Of a DNA stretch of 64,000 bases, positions 44,745 to 56,694 are shown piece after piece. The notes below the pieces were generated by a model that searched no databases, was not told the DNA's origin, and saw nothing but the letters and a program-made list of their open reading frames with translations. The first letter of the stretch is position 1; the number at the start of each line of letters is the position of its first letter. The translations under genes and the position numbers were made by a program. This DNA comes from Isoetes taiwanensis (Eukaryota; Streptophyta; Lycopodiopsida; Isoetales; Isoetaceae), in contig JAJEKV010000102.1 of assembly GCA_021234155.1 (NCBI GenBank), positions 124,001 to 188,000 on the forward strand, read 5' to 3'.

Positions 44745-45116
44745 ATGCAACAAAATTCACGACATGAGATAGCCGAGGCAACGAAATTCGTGAGACGTAA
44801 TCCTAGCACTATGCTCTCACTTACCTCGAACGTAAGCCCAAAGAAGGCCGCCCATGCCCATTCTTCCTCCTCGCCTAACGTGGTCGCCGAAACCGCCACC
44901 GGTTCTCGGCTCCCCGACTCCAACTCCATGGTCTCCTTGCTAGCTGCTCCGACCCCCGTGAAAACAACAAAAAAAAAACCCATCGTGATATCCAAACCCC
45001 CGACGCCACCGCCGACAAAATACTGGTGTGAAATACGAATAATACATGCTATAAACCTTGGGAAACCTTATGTAACACCTCCCATTGCACTTATAATGAT
45101 TTGCACTAAGAAATAG
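44745..45116 (+). CDS. Hypothetical 123-aa ORF, low complexity
   Basis: Starts MQQNSRHEIAEATKFVRRNP. The middle is Ser/Ala/Pro/Lys-rich (HSSSSPNVV, PVKTTKKKPIVISKPPTPPP), disordered-looking, with a more ordinary C-terminus. GC content rises here relative to the flanks, which is mildly in favour of coding. No homologue recognised. 45120-45970 downstream holds no feature I can support. Confidence 0.3.
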   Translation: MQQNSRHEIAEATKFVRRNPSTMLSLTSNVSPKKAAHAHSSSSPNVVAETATGSRLPDSNSMVSLLAAPTPVKTTKKKPIVISKPPTPPPTKYWCEIRIIHAINLGKPYVTPPIALIMICTKK

Positions 45117-45973
45117 AGATGTAATTGTTGGAGCCATAAGCAAAATACCACAGCCTAACACCTTAAACCTAAACACAAACTGGAAAATTTTGCTCGCGGA
45201 AAACCTTTGCTTCGAAGTCCACGGAAGGTATCGAGCTCCTCCGCATGGTAATCCTCTAAACTAGTGGCTAGACGCTATAGTTTGGCAGCTCCCCTAATTC
45301 CAAACGATTGCATCGGGAATATCTTTGTCATACTTCTCAAAGATAGGAATCCTTTAAATCGCTGACTAAGCTTCCTAAGGAGTATGAATGCAATAGAATT
45401 GATTGTGGTAGGTTTTTGCAAAAATGAATTGGGTGGAAAGATTATCTCTTAAGGGCCTTTATTCTTGTTTAAATGGCAAACTTGTCGGAGTTCTCGCCGT
45501 AGTGCTTTTGACCTTTTACAAAGTTATAATCTCCATAGAAAACTTTGTATCAAAGACATGATCAGATGAAGAATCATAATTTCTTAGACAACTTATGCAA
45601 CAAGCAAACAATTGTTAAGACTCCTAAGAGAACCTCCACATCCCACATGAATGTTTGGTGCTTATGACAAACAGATTGCCGCACCATATCAGGCTCGAAT
45701 GCATGAATGCGAAGGAAGGAGGACCCTAAGTGAAGTTATGCCCTTTAGAACTTGATAGGAAGTAAAGAATTATAGATGCCACATGGGTTCCATCAGGGAT
45801 CAAAAGGGACTACTTCCTTTGCTGGTTCGCTCCTTCAACCTCTTGTATTGCAACCTCTTGTATTTTCCTCGTAATTACATAGTTTACAACTTTTGTTGTT
45901 TTTACTTGTTAAAACCGCCATTGAAACCAATACATGATTCAAATTAAATTCTAGTAAGAAATACATGTACTGA

Positions 45974-46162
45974 TTGTTTCTCTTCCTATCTCAGGCACCT
46001 CATCTCCAAGGAGCATACTGTCGACTTGGTAATGTAGGCAAGTTGTTTAAAGCACGATGCATTTTTACTTGTATTGAAGACCTTGCACTTGTCAATCTTG
46101 TGCAAATTGAACCGCAATTCAGCAAGCTAGAAGTGTCACAGAGTGAGTATGCTCAAAGCTGA
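45974..46162 (+). CDS. Exon-like unrecognised ORF
   Basis: A CTATCTCAG acceptor at about 45994 precedes an open frame encoding APHLQGAYCRLGNVGKLFKA and CIEDLALVNLVQIEPQF, ending at 46160. Composition is protein-like. Neighbours up to 46990 show no other convincing exon. No domain recognised. Confidence 0.3.
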   Translation: MFLFLSQAPHLQGAYCRLGNVGKLFKARCIFTCIEDLALVNLVQIEPQFSKLEVSQSEYAQS

Positions 46163-46993
46163 GCCTCCTAGCTACCGATGACCTAAGAGTAACAGAGGTT
46201 TAGGTTTGAAGAAGCCACAATCCACAAGCAAGAGGCAGCCTGAAGCTCGCTCCGCCGTATGTGAAGCCAAGAATCCAAACCGGGTGTCTTGATTCCGCAT
46301 CAACATGGTGGGATCACGATAGAGAGTCCAAATGGGCATCATTCGTGGCAAGCCTTCGCAAATCCAAGACCGCCAGGAGGGATTGCATTTGCCAATGCCA
46401 AAGGTGTATTCTTGCCAATCCCCATGGCTTGTCTTTTTAGGCGCAGATTATCTCATGCATTTGGCGCATAAGTAATGCAAATCTTGGCTTCATGTTGGGG
46501 CTGAAGTGAACATGATTGAGGATCGCGATGTGGCAATGCCTCGCACGTAAGAGGGACATGTTGGTTGCAGCCGTGTGGCCGCCGAGGAAACAGAGGGGGA
46601 GTGGTCTGCGAATAATGATATTATTTGTGAGCCGAGGGCTTTTGTTGCTCCGAAGAGCCGGCCGTCAAGGTGATCGCCATCTCGTTGTTTTTGCCGCCGT
46701 GGAAGATCAGCTTGGACAAATGATGGAGACGAGGAGGGGATGATGATGGCCCGGTTTTTCGAAAAACCAGCCATACTACGATGCAACCGTAGATGACCAT
46801 ATTCTCCTCGGGCTATAATGAAGCTAGAGAATGTCCTCTAGATGCACTCGTGATCAGAAAGTTTGAGAGATGACATTCTTAGAGTTCTATTCTCAAGGAT
46901 GCTAAAACAATCTAGTCTAGCTTCCCCGATCTCCCGTAAGGGCAACGGGACGGCTTTATCAATGGCCATAAAGTCCCTTCTAGTTCGAGGAGC

Positions 46994-47365
46994 ATGAAGC
47001 GCCTTTCTAAAGCACTGGCCTCACACCAATTCAAGCTATGCAATTTGCTACCACAAAGCGGGCTTTCAAGGATCAAGAACCATGTATTCGGGCCAACAGA
47101 AGTTGATGATGAGAGCATTGTTACCGGCCCAATTGCCGTCCGCCCAACCCGCAGCAAAGACACGGAAGGAAAGTGTACAATTTGTCGCGGATTCCTTTGG
47201 CGAACCGTGTTAGATGATGTGCCCGTGTCAGCCGATTTGTTGGAATTCACTTCACACCGAGGTTGCGGGATGACGGGCTTGGCAAATCGGGTTGACTCGC
47301 ACTGTGAGGTACGACATTTGTGTGGAAGCACCATGACAAAAGGCGTTTGGAGAAGTTATAGTTGA
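46994..47365 (+). CDS. Unrecognised cysteine-containing ORF
   Basis: A 123-codon frame from MKRLSKALASHQFKLCNLLP. It has a Cys-rich second half: GKCTICRGFLW, HRGCGMTG, SHCEVRHLCG, which could bind zinc. The opposite strand is also open (46912-47334) but has less natural composition. Position and strand agree with exon-like ORFs at 47473 and 48099-48959, so all may belong to one interrupted gene. No family recognised. Confidence 0.3.
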   Translation: MKRLSKALASHQFKLCNLLPQSGLSRIKNHVFGPTEVDDESIVTGPIAVRPTRSKDTEGKCTICRGFLWRTVLDDVPVSADLLEFTSHRGCGMTGLANRVDSHCEVRHLCGSTMTKGVWRSYS

Positions 47366-47472
47366 TTAAGTTGCATTGTTTTGGCGCTCATGAAACATTT
47401 TTGTCACGGAAAAATTTGGAGGCAGCCGACAAGATCTATGGAATCCAAAAGCATTGTTAGAGCTTCCAAAGA

Positions 47473-47811
47473 ATGTGCCCCAAGTGTGAGACGGGCATAG
47501 ATGTTGGCCCGATGTTCACCCCCCGCAGCCTTGGACAAGAAGGAGCATGGGACCGGCTTTTGCAGCTTGAATGTGCAAATTGCTCCAATGAATTCAGATA
47601 TGAGCCCGTGATACATTGTGTGACCCGCCATTGGGCAGCGATGTTGCATGTGGATGGCTTCCCCGCAAGGCCAACAAAAGTGCATTCGGTTGAAGTGCAC
47701 TCTCTAGTCGCCCCTAAATGGAGATCCGATGCTGCCCGAGTCGAGGTTTTGTTCTCCCGCCATGTACATCCCGAGCGAGCTAGTCGAGGGTGGGGGGGCA
47801 GATGTGTTTGA
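47473..47811 (+). CDS. Unrecognised ORF with zinc-ribbon-like Cys pairs
   Basis: Starts MCPKCETGIDVGPMF and has a second Cys pair in LECANCSNEFRYEP, giving CxxC-x(n)-CxxC as in zinc ribbons, followed by IHCVTRHWAAMLHVDGF. It may continue past 47811 by frameshift to a possible donor (CAAG/GTTTGA) at about 47901. Probably an exon of a decayed gene; its function is not known. Confidence 0.35.
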   Translation: MCPKCETGIDVGPMFTPRSLGQEGAWDRLLQLECANCSNEFRYEPVIHCVTRHWAAMLHVDGFPARPTKVHSVEVHSLVAPKWRSDAARVEVLFSRHVHPERASRGWGGRCV

Positions 47812-48098
47812 CGAGTTCGAGGACATCATCGGGAGAATGATTGACCGGTTGTTCTGCCACGGTGTGGAATTGGACTATGCTATCGACATCCCCGACTTCA
47901 AGGTTTGAAATTTAATAGGCATTTCATCCACGTGACTTCTTTCTTTGGTTTCATGGGAGACCACATTGCTCATTGCTAATCGCCAAAACTTCGCAGAAGG
48001 TCCTTGCTTACTCTATTAAAGCCGCTGACTTATCGACTGTTGCTTACCAGTGACTTCCTCGAGTGCAGCTAGCCTAAGCCCGGCGCCATTGCTTACAC

Positions 48099-48284
48099 TT
48101 GATATCATTTGCAGGTGGCCTAAACCCATGCCATATCGCCATGTTCGTAGACGGATGGTGGCATTTTCAAGGAGCCGCACAAGAAGTCAAGATTCCCGAT
48201 GATGAGCCAAAGACAATGGAGTTCATTCTGAGTCCATTGACAGTACAAAAGCAAGCAAAGCAACATTCGTGGAGCATGGCGTGA
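48099..48284 (+). CDS. Exon-like ORF, unrecognised
   Basis: After TCATTTGCAG (acceptor at about 48114) the frame encodes GGLNPCHIAMFVDGWWHFQG and a charged stretch. It lies between the Cys-pair ORF and the ORF at 48495, on the same strand. Short, with no domain. Confidence 0.25.
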   Translation: MISFAGGLNPCHIAMFVDGWWHFQGAAQEVKIPDDEPKTMEFILSPLTVQKQAKQHSWSMA

Positions 48285-48494
48285 AGGGGAAGTCCACACT
48301 CATACGACTTCATCATTCGCAAGGTCACGATCTTACCGCCAAGATCACCCCATTGATACGATGCACATAGCTGTTCTTGGTAAAACGCTAACCCCGCTCA
48401 AACCCTCGAATGTCTTAGTATTGAATGTGGTCTAGTTTAACATTTTGATTATTTTTGTAGCAAGAGTTGTGGCAATCGCCCGACCCCGTGATAA

Positions 48495-48959
48495 TTGAAT
48501 TGGGACTGCTCCTTCATGCGTGTGTGGCCAAAGACACCAACGAGGACACCTTCAAAGTTGCTAGAGGTGAGAGACGGTGACACTTCAAGACGCAAGGAAG
48601 TTGAGAGGCGATTAGCCGAGGTTAAACATAACCGAACCAGATTTACGCTAATAGAAGATTTCAGCGATCCTTTTTACGCTAGGGGTATTGGAAAGCGATT
48701 TAACATCAAGCTTTTTGCTCGCTTTTATGCTGAATATGTTTTCGTGGTCCGATCTCTGAGGAAAGAATGCTCTTTCATCAACCGCCGGGCTGATTGTTGT
48801 CGCCTCATTTACGCACCAGCCAAGGAATGGTGGCTGGTCCAAGTAGCCCTTGAAAGTCTTGCTAACCCGCAAGTCTCCCCGGCGGATCATGAGCTAAGCC
48901 TTCTTCTGGAGAGAATAGCAAAATCATCCATCATATGTTCGGTCGAGGCACATGGTTGA
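48495..48959 (+). CDS. Unrecognised 154-aa ORF
   Basis: The longest frame in this part: MNWDCSFMRVWPKTP..., then RRKEVERRLAEVKHNRTRFT, FARFYAEYVFVVRSL, RRADCCRLIYAPAKEWWLV and an amphipathic C-terminus (LLLERIAKSS). Charged and hydrophobic residues are distributed as in a folded protein. No family recognised; the TTTTTGTAG acceptor near 48461 would put the exon start slightly upstream. Confidence 0.35.
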   Translation: MNWDCSFMRVWPKTPTRTPSKLLEVRDGDTSRRKEVERRLAEVKHNRTRFTLIEDFSDPFYARGIGKRFNIKLFARFYAEYVFVVRSLRKECSFINRRADCCRLIYAPAKEWWLVQVALESLANPQVSPADHELSLLLERIAKSSIICSVEAHG

Positions 48960-49175
48960 GGACATTCAAGAACTACGGTGGGTCGGATGGGACATGGTGT
49001 TACTGTGTATGCAACAGCCTTGAATTACTTTTTACATTTAGGGTTTGCTTAGTAAACTTCCGCCACTTACTAAGGTGATGGAGAGGCGCTCAAGGTTAAC
49101 AAGATATGCACCAACCCCCGTGCACATGGAGCTCACTTTGCAAAATTTGCTAACAAACTTTTTTTCTGAGATTAT

Positions 49176-49406
49176 GTGTGCTCAATCCAAGACAGAATGG
49201 TGATCTACACCCACAAAGGTGGGAGAATTTGTGCGGGTCATCACTTGAAGGGGACTTGCAACAGTACAAGTAACCTTGTGATTCCCCTTGCAAGTGACCT
49301 TGTGATTCCCCTTGCAACATACATTTATAAGCTCACCGCCTCTTACCGCTTGTATGAATTGGGTCTTTTGTACATGAATTGTCCTCGCCGAATCGTTATA
49401 ATGTGA
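49176..49406 (+). CDS. Unrecognised short ORF containing a 24-bp tandem duplication
   Basis: Encodes MVIYTHKGGRICAGHHLKG followed by two copies of an 8-residue unit (SNLVIPLA, SDLVIPLA) from a 24-bp tandem repeat at 49267-49290 and 49291-49314. In frame and exon-like, but with no recognisable domain. Confidence 0.25.
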   Translation: MCSIQDRMVIYTHKGGRICAGHHLKGTCNSTSNLVIPLASDLVIPLATYIYKLTASYRLYELGLLYMNCPRRIVIM

Positions 49407-49589
49407 CATCCCTACGCAAGGGTGGTACATTGCCACCAGAAATGAGAGGGACGACGATTTTTGGGTTCTCAGAGGTGTTCCGCAGGAGAGGCGAGAGATT
49501 ATTGCGTAGACTCCAATCTTGAGCGGGAGAAGCCGCACTGCAGATGCCTCGCGAATGGAGCTATTGGCTGCCCGCAATTATGACCGGAA

Positions 49590-49904
49590 TTGACATCCAA
49601 CGGTGAGACCGTTCAAGCATTGTTTCTTCCGTGGAACTCTCTTCCGGTTGGCGATCAGGTCGCCGTTGTTTCCGCATTAACGGATGTTCATGATTGGTAT
49701 TGTCGATCGATTAACATCATCATATTCAAGACAACCACCGGATCGGGCCATTGTGTTTCATGTGTCTTTACCACAAGGTATGTCCCGCTGAAGGAAATCG
49801 CATCGAGAAAGATAGCACCGGAAAGTGGTGTTGCAAGGAAGTGTTGGAATGACATCGGAGTGCATCGTGCCGCCAACCACCGCTTAGAGAGGTTTGCATT
49901 TTAG
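49590..49904 (+). CDS. Unrecognised 104-aa ORF
   Basis: Encodes ETVQALFLPWNSLPVGDQVA, VHDWYCRSINIIIFKTTTG and IAPESGVARKCWNDIGVHRA. Composition is protein-like and it could be another exon of the interrupted gene on this strand. No known motif recognised. Confidence 0.3.
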   Translation: MTSNGETVQALFLPWNSLPVGDQVAVVSALTDVHDWYCRSINIIIFKTTTGSGHCVSCVFTTRYVPLKEIASRKIAPESGVARKCWNDIGVHRAANHRLERFAF

Positions 49905-49999
49905 CGGTCACGAGATGGCACAAAGGTGGTTCTAGAGACTGTGACACTTGAAGTTCCTTCAAGATTACTTTCACCGTGTGGCCCCGCATACCTCCACAC

Positions 50000-52214
50000 T
50001 ACCCATGCTGTGGGGACATAGTAAGATTGCGCCACCCCGCGGTGACTAACTTTGATGGGACAGTCGACACGGGCCGATCACGAGGCGCATATATTCGTAA
50101 TGACATGGATGAAGAGCCATGCTCATGGTTGGTTGCGCCACTATGAAGAAAGACTCGAACAGCCATTTGGCACAATCACCACAGAGTCCCCCGCCAGTGA
50201 GTCATTGGAAGGGTAAGCACACGCTATATATTCCTACCGATGACATAAACTAGGAAAAGCCTAGTTTGAATGTCGATGGCCATTGGCGCTAATCAAGAAT
50301 GTATTTTACCGTAAATAAGAAGGGCTTTTGTTAAAGAAACATTGCCGCTAAGAACTCCTACTATGACATTCTCATGTGCCTTTGCGCTTGCATGCTAGAA
50401 ATGAGCAGAGCATATAGTTTTAATCATGTTTGACTACCGGTTTATAACAGTTTTTCCAGTTCTTGTACTAGTGTTAACAAAGGCGTAAAAAGGTAAGAAA
50501 CTGAGTCCCGAGTGTTTACAAAGGCAAAGGCAAAGTGTGTGAGTTATATTTTTTATTAAGGTGTTACATCGCTATAATCAATGCAAAGTGTGTGTTATAT
50601 CGCAAAAATGCAAATGATGATCCGAAAGCAATCGCTACAAACATTGTCAACAAATTATGCATTCCCTTTGCTGATAATTCTTTTCTCACTTAGTTGTTTT
50701 TCATTAATGCGATTAGGGTTGGTAATCGTTAGCCATATTGCCATAGGACATGTTTGAACTAGTCGCAAACAAATTTTTGCGATGAGCATATGAAATTTGG
50801 GCCTTGGCCGGAGTTACATTACACGTATTATATTGTCCATTACTAGGTTCCATATTTTTGTAGAGACAGTTCTCATGGAGTCATGAATCTCTTTATTACG
50901 TATAGTTCGAATAGAGACAGCTTTGAAAAGTTTCAATAGAGACAGCTCAATCTCCTAATAGAGACAGCTTCTAACAAATACAGAGGTCCTAGCTTCAATA
51001 TCCAAGGAGTACAATGGGGTCCTAGCTTTTGAATCTCCAAATTGTACAATGGTAGTACAATGGTAATAATCATAGATCCATACAAAGTTGGAGTGCAAAG
51101 CTAGTAGTTCTCAAGATCGAGGATCCGCAGCAGCCTTTAAACCAAAACAAAACGAGAATAAATAACAAGGTAAGGTAGTGGAGTCCAAAAGGTGGCGCTT
51201 GAGTTGCATTATCACATGTTATCACATGTCATGTTTTAAAAGTACATAAATGAAACAAGAGCAATTTGTTAACCAATAGGAGAGACGGAGGCACCAAAGT
51301 TCAAGCTCTACTTCAAGGTTGTAACTATTTTGGAGAGCAAATGAAAGGCAAAATGAGTGATAGGGAGGCTCAAGTCTAAGATCAAGTGTTGTTGTGAAGC
51401 ACCAAGGTTCGCTCGTTGGTGTCATAAACTTATAACAGAGCTGCAATGGAGCAAATAATGCCATATGGTTGAGTGATTTCGGATTTGTCTTTTCGGGTCA
51501 AATAATGCCATGTGGTTGAGTGAACAAAGGCTCGCGCCATGTAGAAGCATCAAAACGAAACCCGGAATGCATGCAAAGTTTTTGATGCCTAGTTCTAGAT
51601 TGATAGATAGTTTAGAGAATATTTTCATTGATCCGACATAGTTTTAGCAAACCGTGAGTCGGAGAGGTAAAATTTGATGTAGAATCTGGATGGTTCCCAA
51701 GATCAAACGAATTCCTCGCTTTCACAAATAAAAACCTAACGCTATAAATCATCAATGTTACAACCTATTATACCTCCCGACAATGGGTTATTGCCAATAA
51801 TAATGTGTTACAATAGTAAGTTCAAATATTATTAACTTATAATATTAATCCTAAGATTATAAATTGTAAGGCACTAAAAATCCCTCGCACTACTGTGGCT
51901 CAAAAGGTTACCAAGTTCAACCGCTATTTACCAGCTAGAATTAGTTGGGGTTAAAACAGTAATGATCTTTAGAATATTCTCGAAGATTATTTGAATATTC
52001 TAGAGATTATTGTGATAATCTCCAAAACATTCTTTTATTTCGCTATTATTTGTAGTAACGCTTTTATCAAAAACATTGAAAACAACCCGCTTAACATAGT
52101 CCCAAGACTAGCAAAGGTAAATCCAAAAATTTGCTATTTTAAACAATGTCCGACAAAAAAGGCCAAACCGCTTCATCTTTACCCATGGGTTGAAGCCCGG
52201 TGCTTGCGCCACCA
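50000..52214. other. Intergenic region with minor repeats
   Basis: No supported gene. Small repeats: TAGAGACAG(C/T) at about 50861, 50913, 50936 and 50960, and a duplicated AATAATGCCAT(A/G)TGGTTGAGTG at about 51455 and 51500. The rest is AT-rich unique sequence. Confidence 0.5.
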
Positions 52215-53975
52215 CGCGGGCACGCTGGAGCCCTAGGGTGAGATGTTTGAGCCACCTTGGCACGCTTTGAGCCTAGGTGGCATGTTGGAGGCACCTTGGC
52301 ATGTTGGAGCCTAGGTGGCATGTTGGAGCCTAGGTGGCACGCTGGAGCCTAGGTGGCATGCTAGAGCTCACGAGGCATGTTGGAGCCTAGTTGGCATGTT
52401 GGAGCCCACGCGGGCATGTTGGAGCCTAGCTGGCATGTTGGAGCCTATGTGGCATGTTGGTGCCTAGGATGGCATGTTTGGAGCTCACGTGGCATGTTGG
52501 AGCCTAGGTGGCATGTTTTAGCCACCTTGGCATGCTTGAGCCGATAATGGCATGTTGGAGCCACCTTGGCATGTTGGAGCCCGTGTGGCATGTTGGAGCC
52601 TAGGTGGCATATTTGAGCCACCTTGGCATGCTTGAGCCTAGGTGGCACGCTGGCATGTTGGAGCCAACTTGGCATGTTGGAGCCTCATGTTGGGCATGGT
52701 GGCAGCTAGGTGGCATGTTGGAGCCCACGTGGCTTGTTGGAGCCAAGGTGGCACGCTGGAGCCCAGGTGGCATGCTAGAGCTCCCGAGGCATGTTGGAGC
52801 CTAGTTGGCATGTTGGAGCCTACTTGGCATGTTGAAGCCTTGGTGGGATGTTGGAGCCTAGGTGGCATAATTGAGCCACCTTCGCATGGTGGAGCCTAGG
52901 TGGCATGTTGGAGCCAACTTGGCATGTTGGAGCTCACGGTGATGTTGGAGCCCGTGTGGCATGTTGGAGCCTAGGTGGCATGCTAGGTGCCATGTTGGAG
53001 CCCACGCTGGGCATGTTGGAGCCGTAGGTGGCATGTTGGAGCCTAGGTGGCATGTTGGAGCCTATGTGGCATGTTGGTGCCTAGGTGGCATGTTGGAGCC
53101 ACTTGGTTGGCATGTTGGAGCCTAGGTGGCATGTTTAGCCACCTTGGCACGCTGGAGCCTAGGTGGATAATGGTGGTTGGAGCCACCTTGGCATGTTGGA
53201 GCCTGTGGCATGTTGGAGCCTAGGTGGCATATTTGAGCCACCTTGGCATGCTTGAGCCTAGGTGGCACGTTGGAGCCAACTTGGCATGTTGGAGCCTCAC
53301 GGGCATGTTGGAGCCCGTGGCATGTTGGAGCCTAGGTGGCATTCTAGGTGGCATGTTGGAGCCCACGGGCATGTTGGGCCAAGGTGGCACGCTGGAGCCC
53401 AGGTGGCATGCCAGAGCCCCGAGGCATGTTGGAGCCTAGCTGGCATGTTGGAGCCTACTTGGCATGTTGAAGCCTTGGTGGGATGTTGAGCCTAGGTGGC
53501 ATAATTGAGCCACCTTTCGCATGGTGGAGCCTAGGTGGCATGTTGGAGCCAACTTGGCATGTTGGAGCTCACGGCATGTTGGAGCCCGTGTGGCATGTTG
53601 GAGCCTAGGTGGCATGCTAGGTGCCATGTTGGAGCCCACGTGGCATGTGGAGCCGAGGTGGCATGTTGAGCCTAGCGGGCATGTTGGAGCCAAGGTGGCA
53701 CATTGAGCCTAGGTGGCAAAGTTTAAGCCACCTTGGCACATGTTTGAGCCTAGGTGGCATGTTGGAGCCACCTTGGCATGGTGGAGCCTAGGTGGCATGT
53801 TGAGCTCACGTGGCACGCTGGAGCCTGTGTGGCATGTTGGTAAGTGGCATGTTGGAGCCAAGGGTGGCATGTTGGCCTAGCCGGCATGTTCGAGCCTACG
53901 CGGGCATGTTGGAGCCTAGGTGGATGTTTGAGCCACCTTGGCACGCTTTGAGCCTAGGTGGCATGTTCTGCCCAC
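52215..53975. repeat. 19-bp minisatellite, reverse orientation (left foldback arm)
   Basis: About 90 units of the reverse complement of the 38-kb repeat: GGAGCCTAGGTGGCATGTT alternating with GAGCCACCTTGGCATGTT forms. Together with 56695-59385 it forms the arms of a foldback. ORFs (MACWSLGGMLEP-type) are artefacts. Confidence 0.95.
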
Positions 53976-56694
53976 TCAAAACTTGGTCTGGTGGTAATGT
54001 CGATGTTCCCGAAGTCCATTGTCGATGACAGCTTCCGGGTGGGAGAGTTGCCCGCCCGCGGGCCGAGACCCTAAAGAGAGGACCTTGGGGTCGGACTTCT
54101 TCCTCGAAGGCTTTAGGCTCCGCCTTCCGCTTCAAGGCCCTCCCACTACCTCATGACATTAGGCAAGATCCCGGGTCCAATCCGACAGTGGTGTGGCCTC
54201 CAAAACGCAAAACCCCGCGGTGCTGCCGTGTTATTGTAGGGTTTACGCTATGGAGGTCGAAGTTTTATCCGGGGCTTGCACTTGAGACATGGTCGAGAAG
54301 CCGCAGCTTGAAAACCGAAGCAAATGTAAACCCAATTTTAAATGGGGTCCGGAATTACCGAGGTGTGCTTTCCTACAAGCAGCTCCTCCGGGAGGGCAAA
54401 TGCCAATGCCTCCTTCCCGAACCCATTTTCTAAAAACCGCTGAATTCTCCATTCAAGTAACTTGCTTCGAAAGCAGGCTCAAAAGATTCAAGATCTGTCC
54501 CGAGAACATATAAAACCGCAAATGCAATGACTTCATGTAGAAAACCAAGGTTTTGTCGTTTCGGGCCATAAAGTGCCCTGAATGGAAAACTCGACGCCCA
54601 TGTCGCTAAAAACCCTACAATTACCCTAGGGACCAAGTTACCCGTCATTTTTTGCAAAGAAAAGAAACACGAACACTACGGGTCGAGATTTCGACCCTCC
54701 CTAAGGCCAATCACTTGCGTGTTGGACATGAGCTACTTTGGGAGGGCCTTTGAAGGGGTGGTAAAACTTGGTCTCCAAGGTAAAGTCCTTCCGAGTCCGA
54801 AGGCCGACCCGATGGTCCGGGTTTAGGTTGCCCGGCCCATGGCCGGGAGACCCCAAAGAGAGGACCTTGGGGTCGGACTTTCGAAGGCTTTAGACCGCCA
54901 ATGGACTTCAAGGCCCTCCCATTACCTCATGAGAGGTAAGATCCCGTCAGGTGGGCGTAAGGTGTGGCCTCCAAAACGCAAAACCCCGTCCAAGCGCTGC
55001 CGTTATTGTAGGGTTTACGCTATGGAGGTCGAAGTTTTATATGTTCGCCACTTGAGACAGGGTTCGAAGTTTCTTTTGCAAAAAGGACCGGGTAACTTGG
55101 TCCCTAGGGAATTACCGAAGCTGGGAATGACGCACATGGGAAGTCAAATCTCCATTCCGGGGCCTTTGTAGCAAATTTTTAACGACGGAAAACACTTAGT
55201 TTTCTACACCTTATTTCGCAGACACTTTGGTTTTTTATATGTTCTCGGGAGAACATCTTGAATCTTTTTTGAGCCCGCCGATAAAAGCAAGTTACTTGAA
55301 TGGAGAATTCAACGGCCGGATAGGGTGGTTTCCCGAAGGGAGGCATTGGCATTTGCCCTCGATTGGAAAGAGGGAGCAATGTCATGAGGGAAAGGAGGGC
55401 CTGAAACACTAAGACCCCATTTCGCCGGGCCGTTAAGGCCTTGGTTTTCAATCGCCATGGACATGAGCAACTTTCATGTCTCAAGTGGCAACCGATAAAA
55501 CTCGACCCTCCATAACGACAAACCCTACAATAACCTCGCAACGCAGTGGTTTGGGCTTTTGAGGCCACACCCGCCCCCCGGGATGGGAGTAGGATCTTGC
55601 ACAATGTCATGAGGTAGAGAGGGGGCCTTGAAGCCGTAAGACAGAGCCCTAAAGCCTTCCGCAAAAAGTGACCCACCCCTTGGTCCCTCTTTAGACATTC
55701 CGCCATGGACATGGGCAAATCTCCCACCCTCAAATTTGCTATCCGAACGCCAACGGACTTGGTTTCGACATTACCTGGAGACCGAAGTTTTACACTTTGT
55801 AAGGTTTTATATGTTCGCCTCCCTAAAGCCAAAGTAATTTTTTTGATGTCCAACACGCTCTTGAATGGAGAATTGGCCTTAGCGAGGGGGAAATCGCCAA
55901 GGGAAAAATTTGCTGCAAAAAATGACCGTAGGAAACTTGGTCCCTAGGGTAATTCCGCACCCCATTTCGGACGACATGGTTTTCAAATCTCCATTCCGGC
56001 CATGTGTAACGCCTCGGTAATCGATAAAACACTCCATGGTTTTAAACCCTACAATAACCCGCAACGACACGTGGTTTGTGTTTTTATATGTTCGGGTCAG
56101 ATTGGACCGTGATCTTTGACAATGTCATGAGGAGTGGGAGGGCCTTGAAGCCGTAAGAATGGAGCCCAAAGCCTTCGATAGGGAAGTCCCACCCGAAGGG
56201 TCCATTGGCATTTAGGTCCCCGCCAGGAGCACCGGTAGGAAAACTCTCCCAATTCGAACCGCCATCCGCGGGCGCCAACGGTTTCGAAATCGACATTACC
56301 TTGAGACCATGTCTCAAGGGCAACCGATAACCCCCCGCCTCCATAACGCAAAGTAGCTCATGTCCAACACGTCAGTGGAATTGGCCTTAGCGAGGGTGCC
56401 ACACCGCCACGTAGAGGGACCGTGATCTTGCATTTTGTCATGAAAAAATGGGAGGGCCTTGGTCCCTAGGGTAATTTGAGCTGTTTTAAAGCCTTATGGT
56501 AAGAAGTCAAATCTCCATTCCGGCCTTTGGGTCGCCTCGAACGACAAAACACTTGGTTTTCTACACCCGCCCCTTAACCAGACACTTTAAGGTTTTATAT
56601 GTTCTCCTAACAGATCTTGAATCTTTTGAGCCCGAGACCAAGTTACTTGAATGGAGAATTCAACATGCCGGATAGGGAAACCGGTTGCGGAAAG
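53976..56694. repeat. Centre of the 52-59 kb foldback, diverged copies of the 41-43 kb repeat
   Basis: Sequence related to the inverted repeat at 40922-43279 occurs forward at about 53976-54320 and 54340-55175, then reversed at 55180-56694. For example, TAGGGTTTACGCTATGGAGG at 54237 and 55013 is answered by CCCTACAATAACC words at 55526 and 56046. ORFs here are long but non-conserved between copies and lack domains; I do not call genes. Confidence 0.65.
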
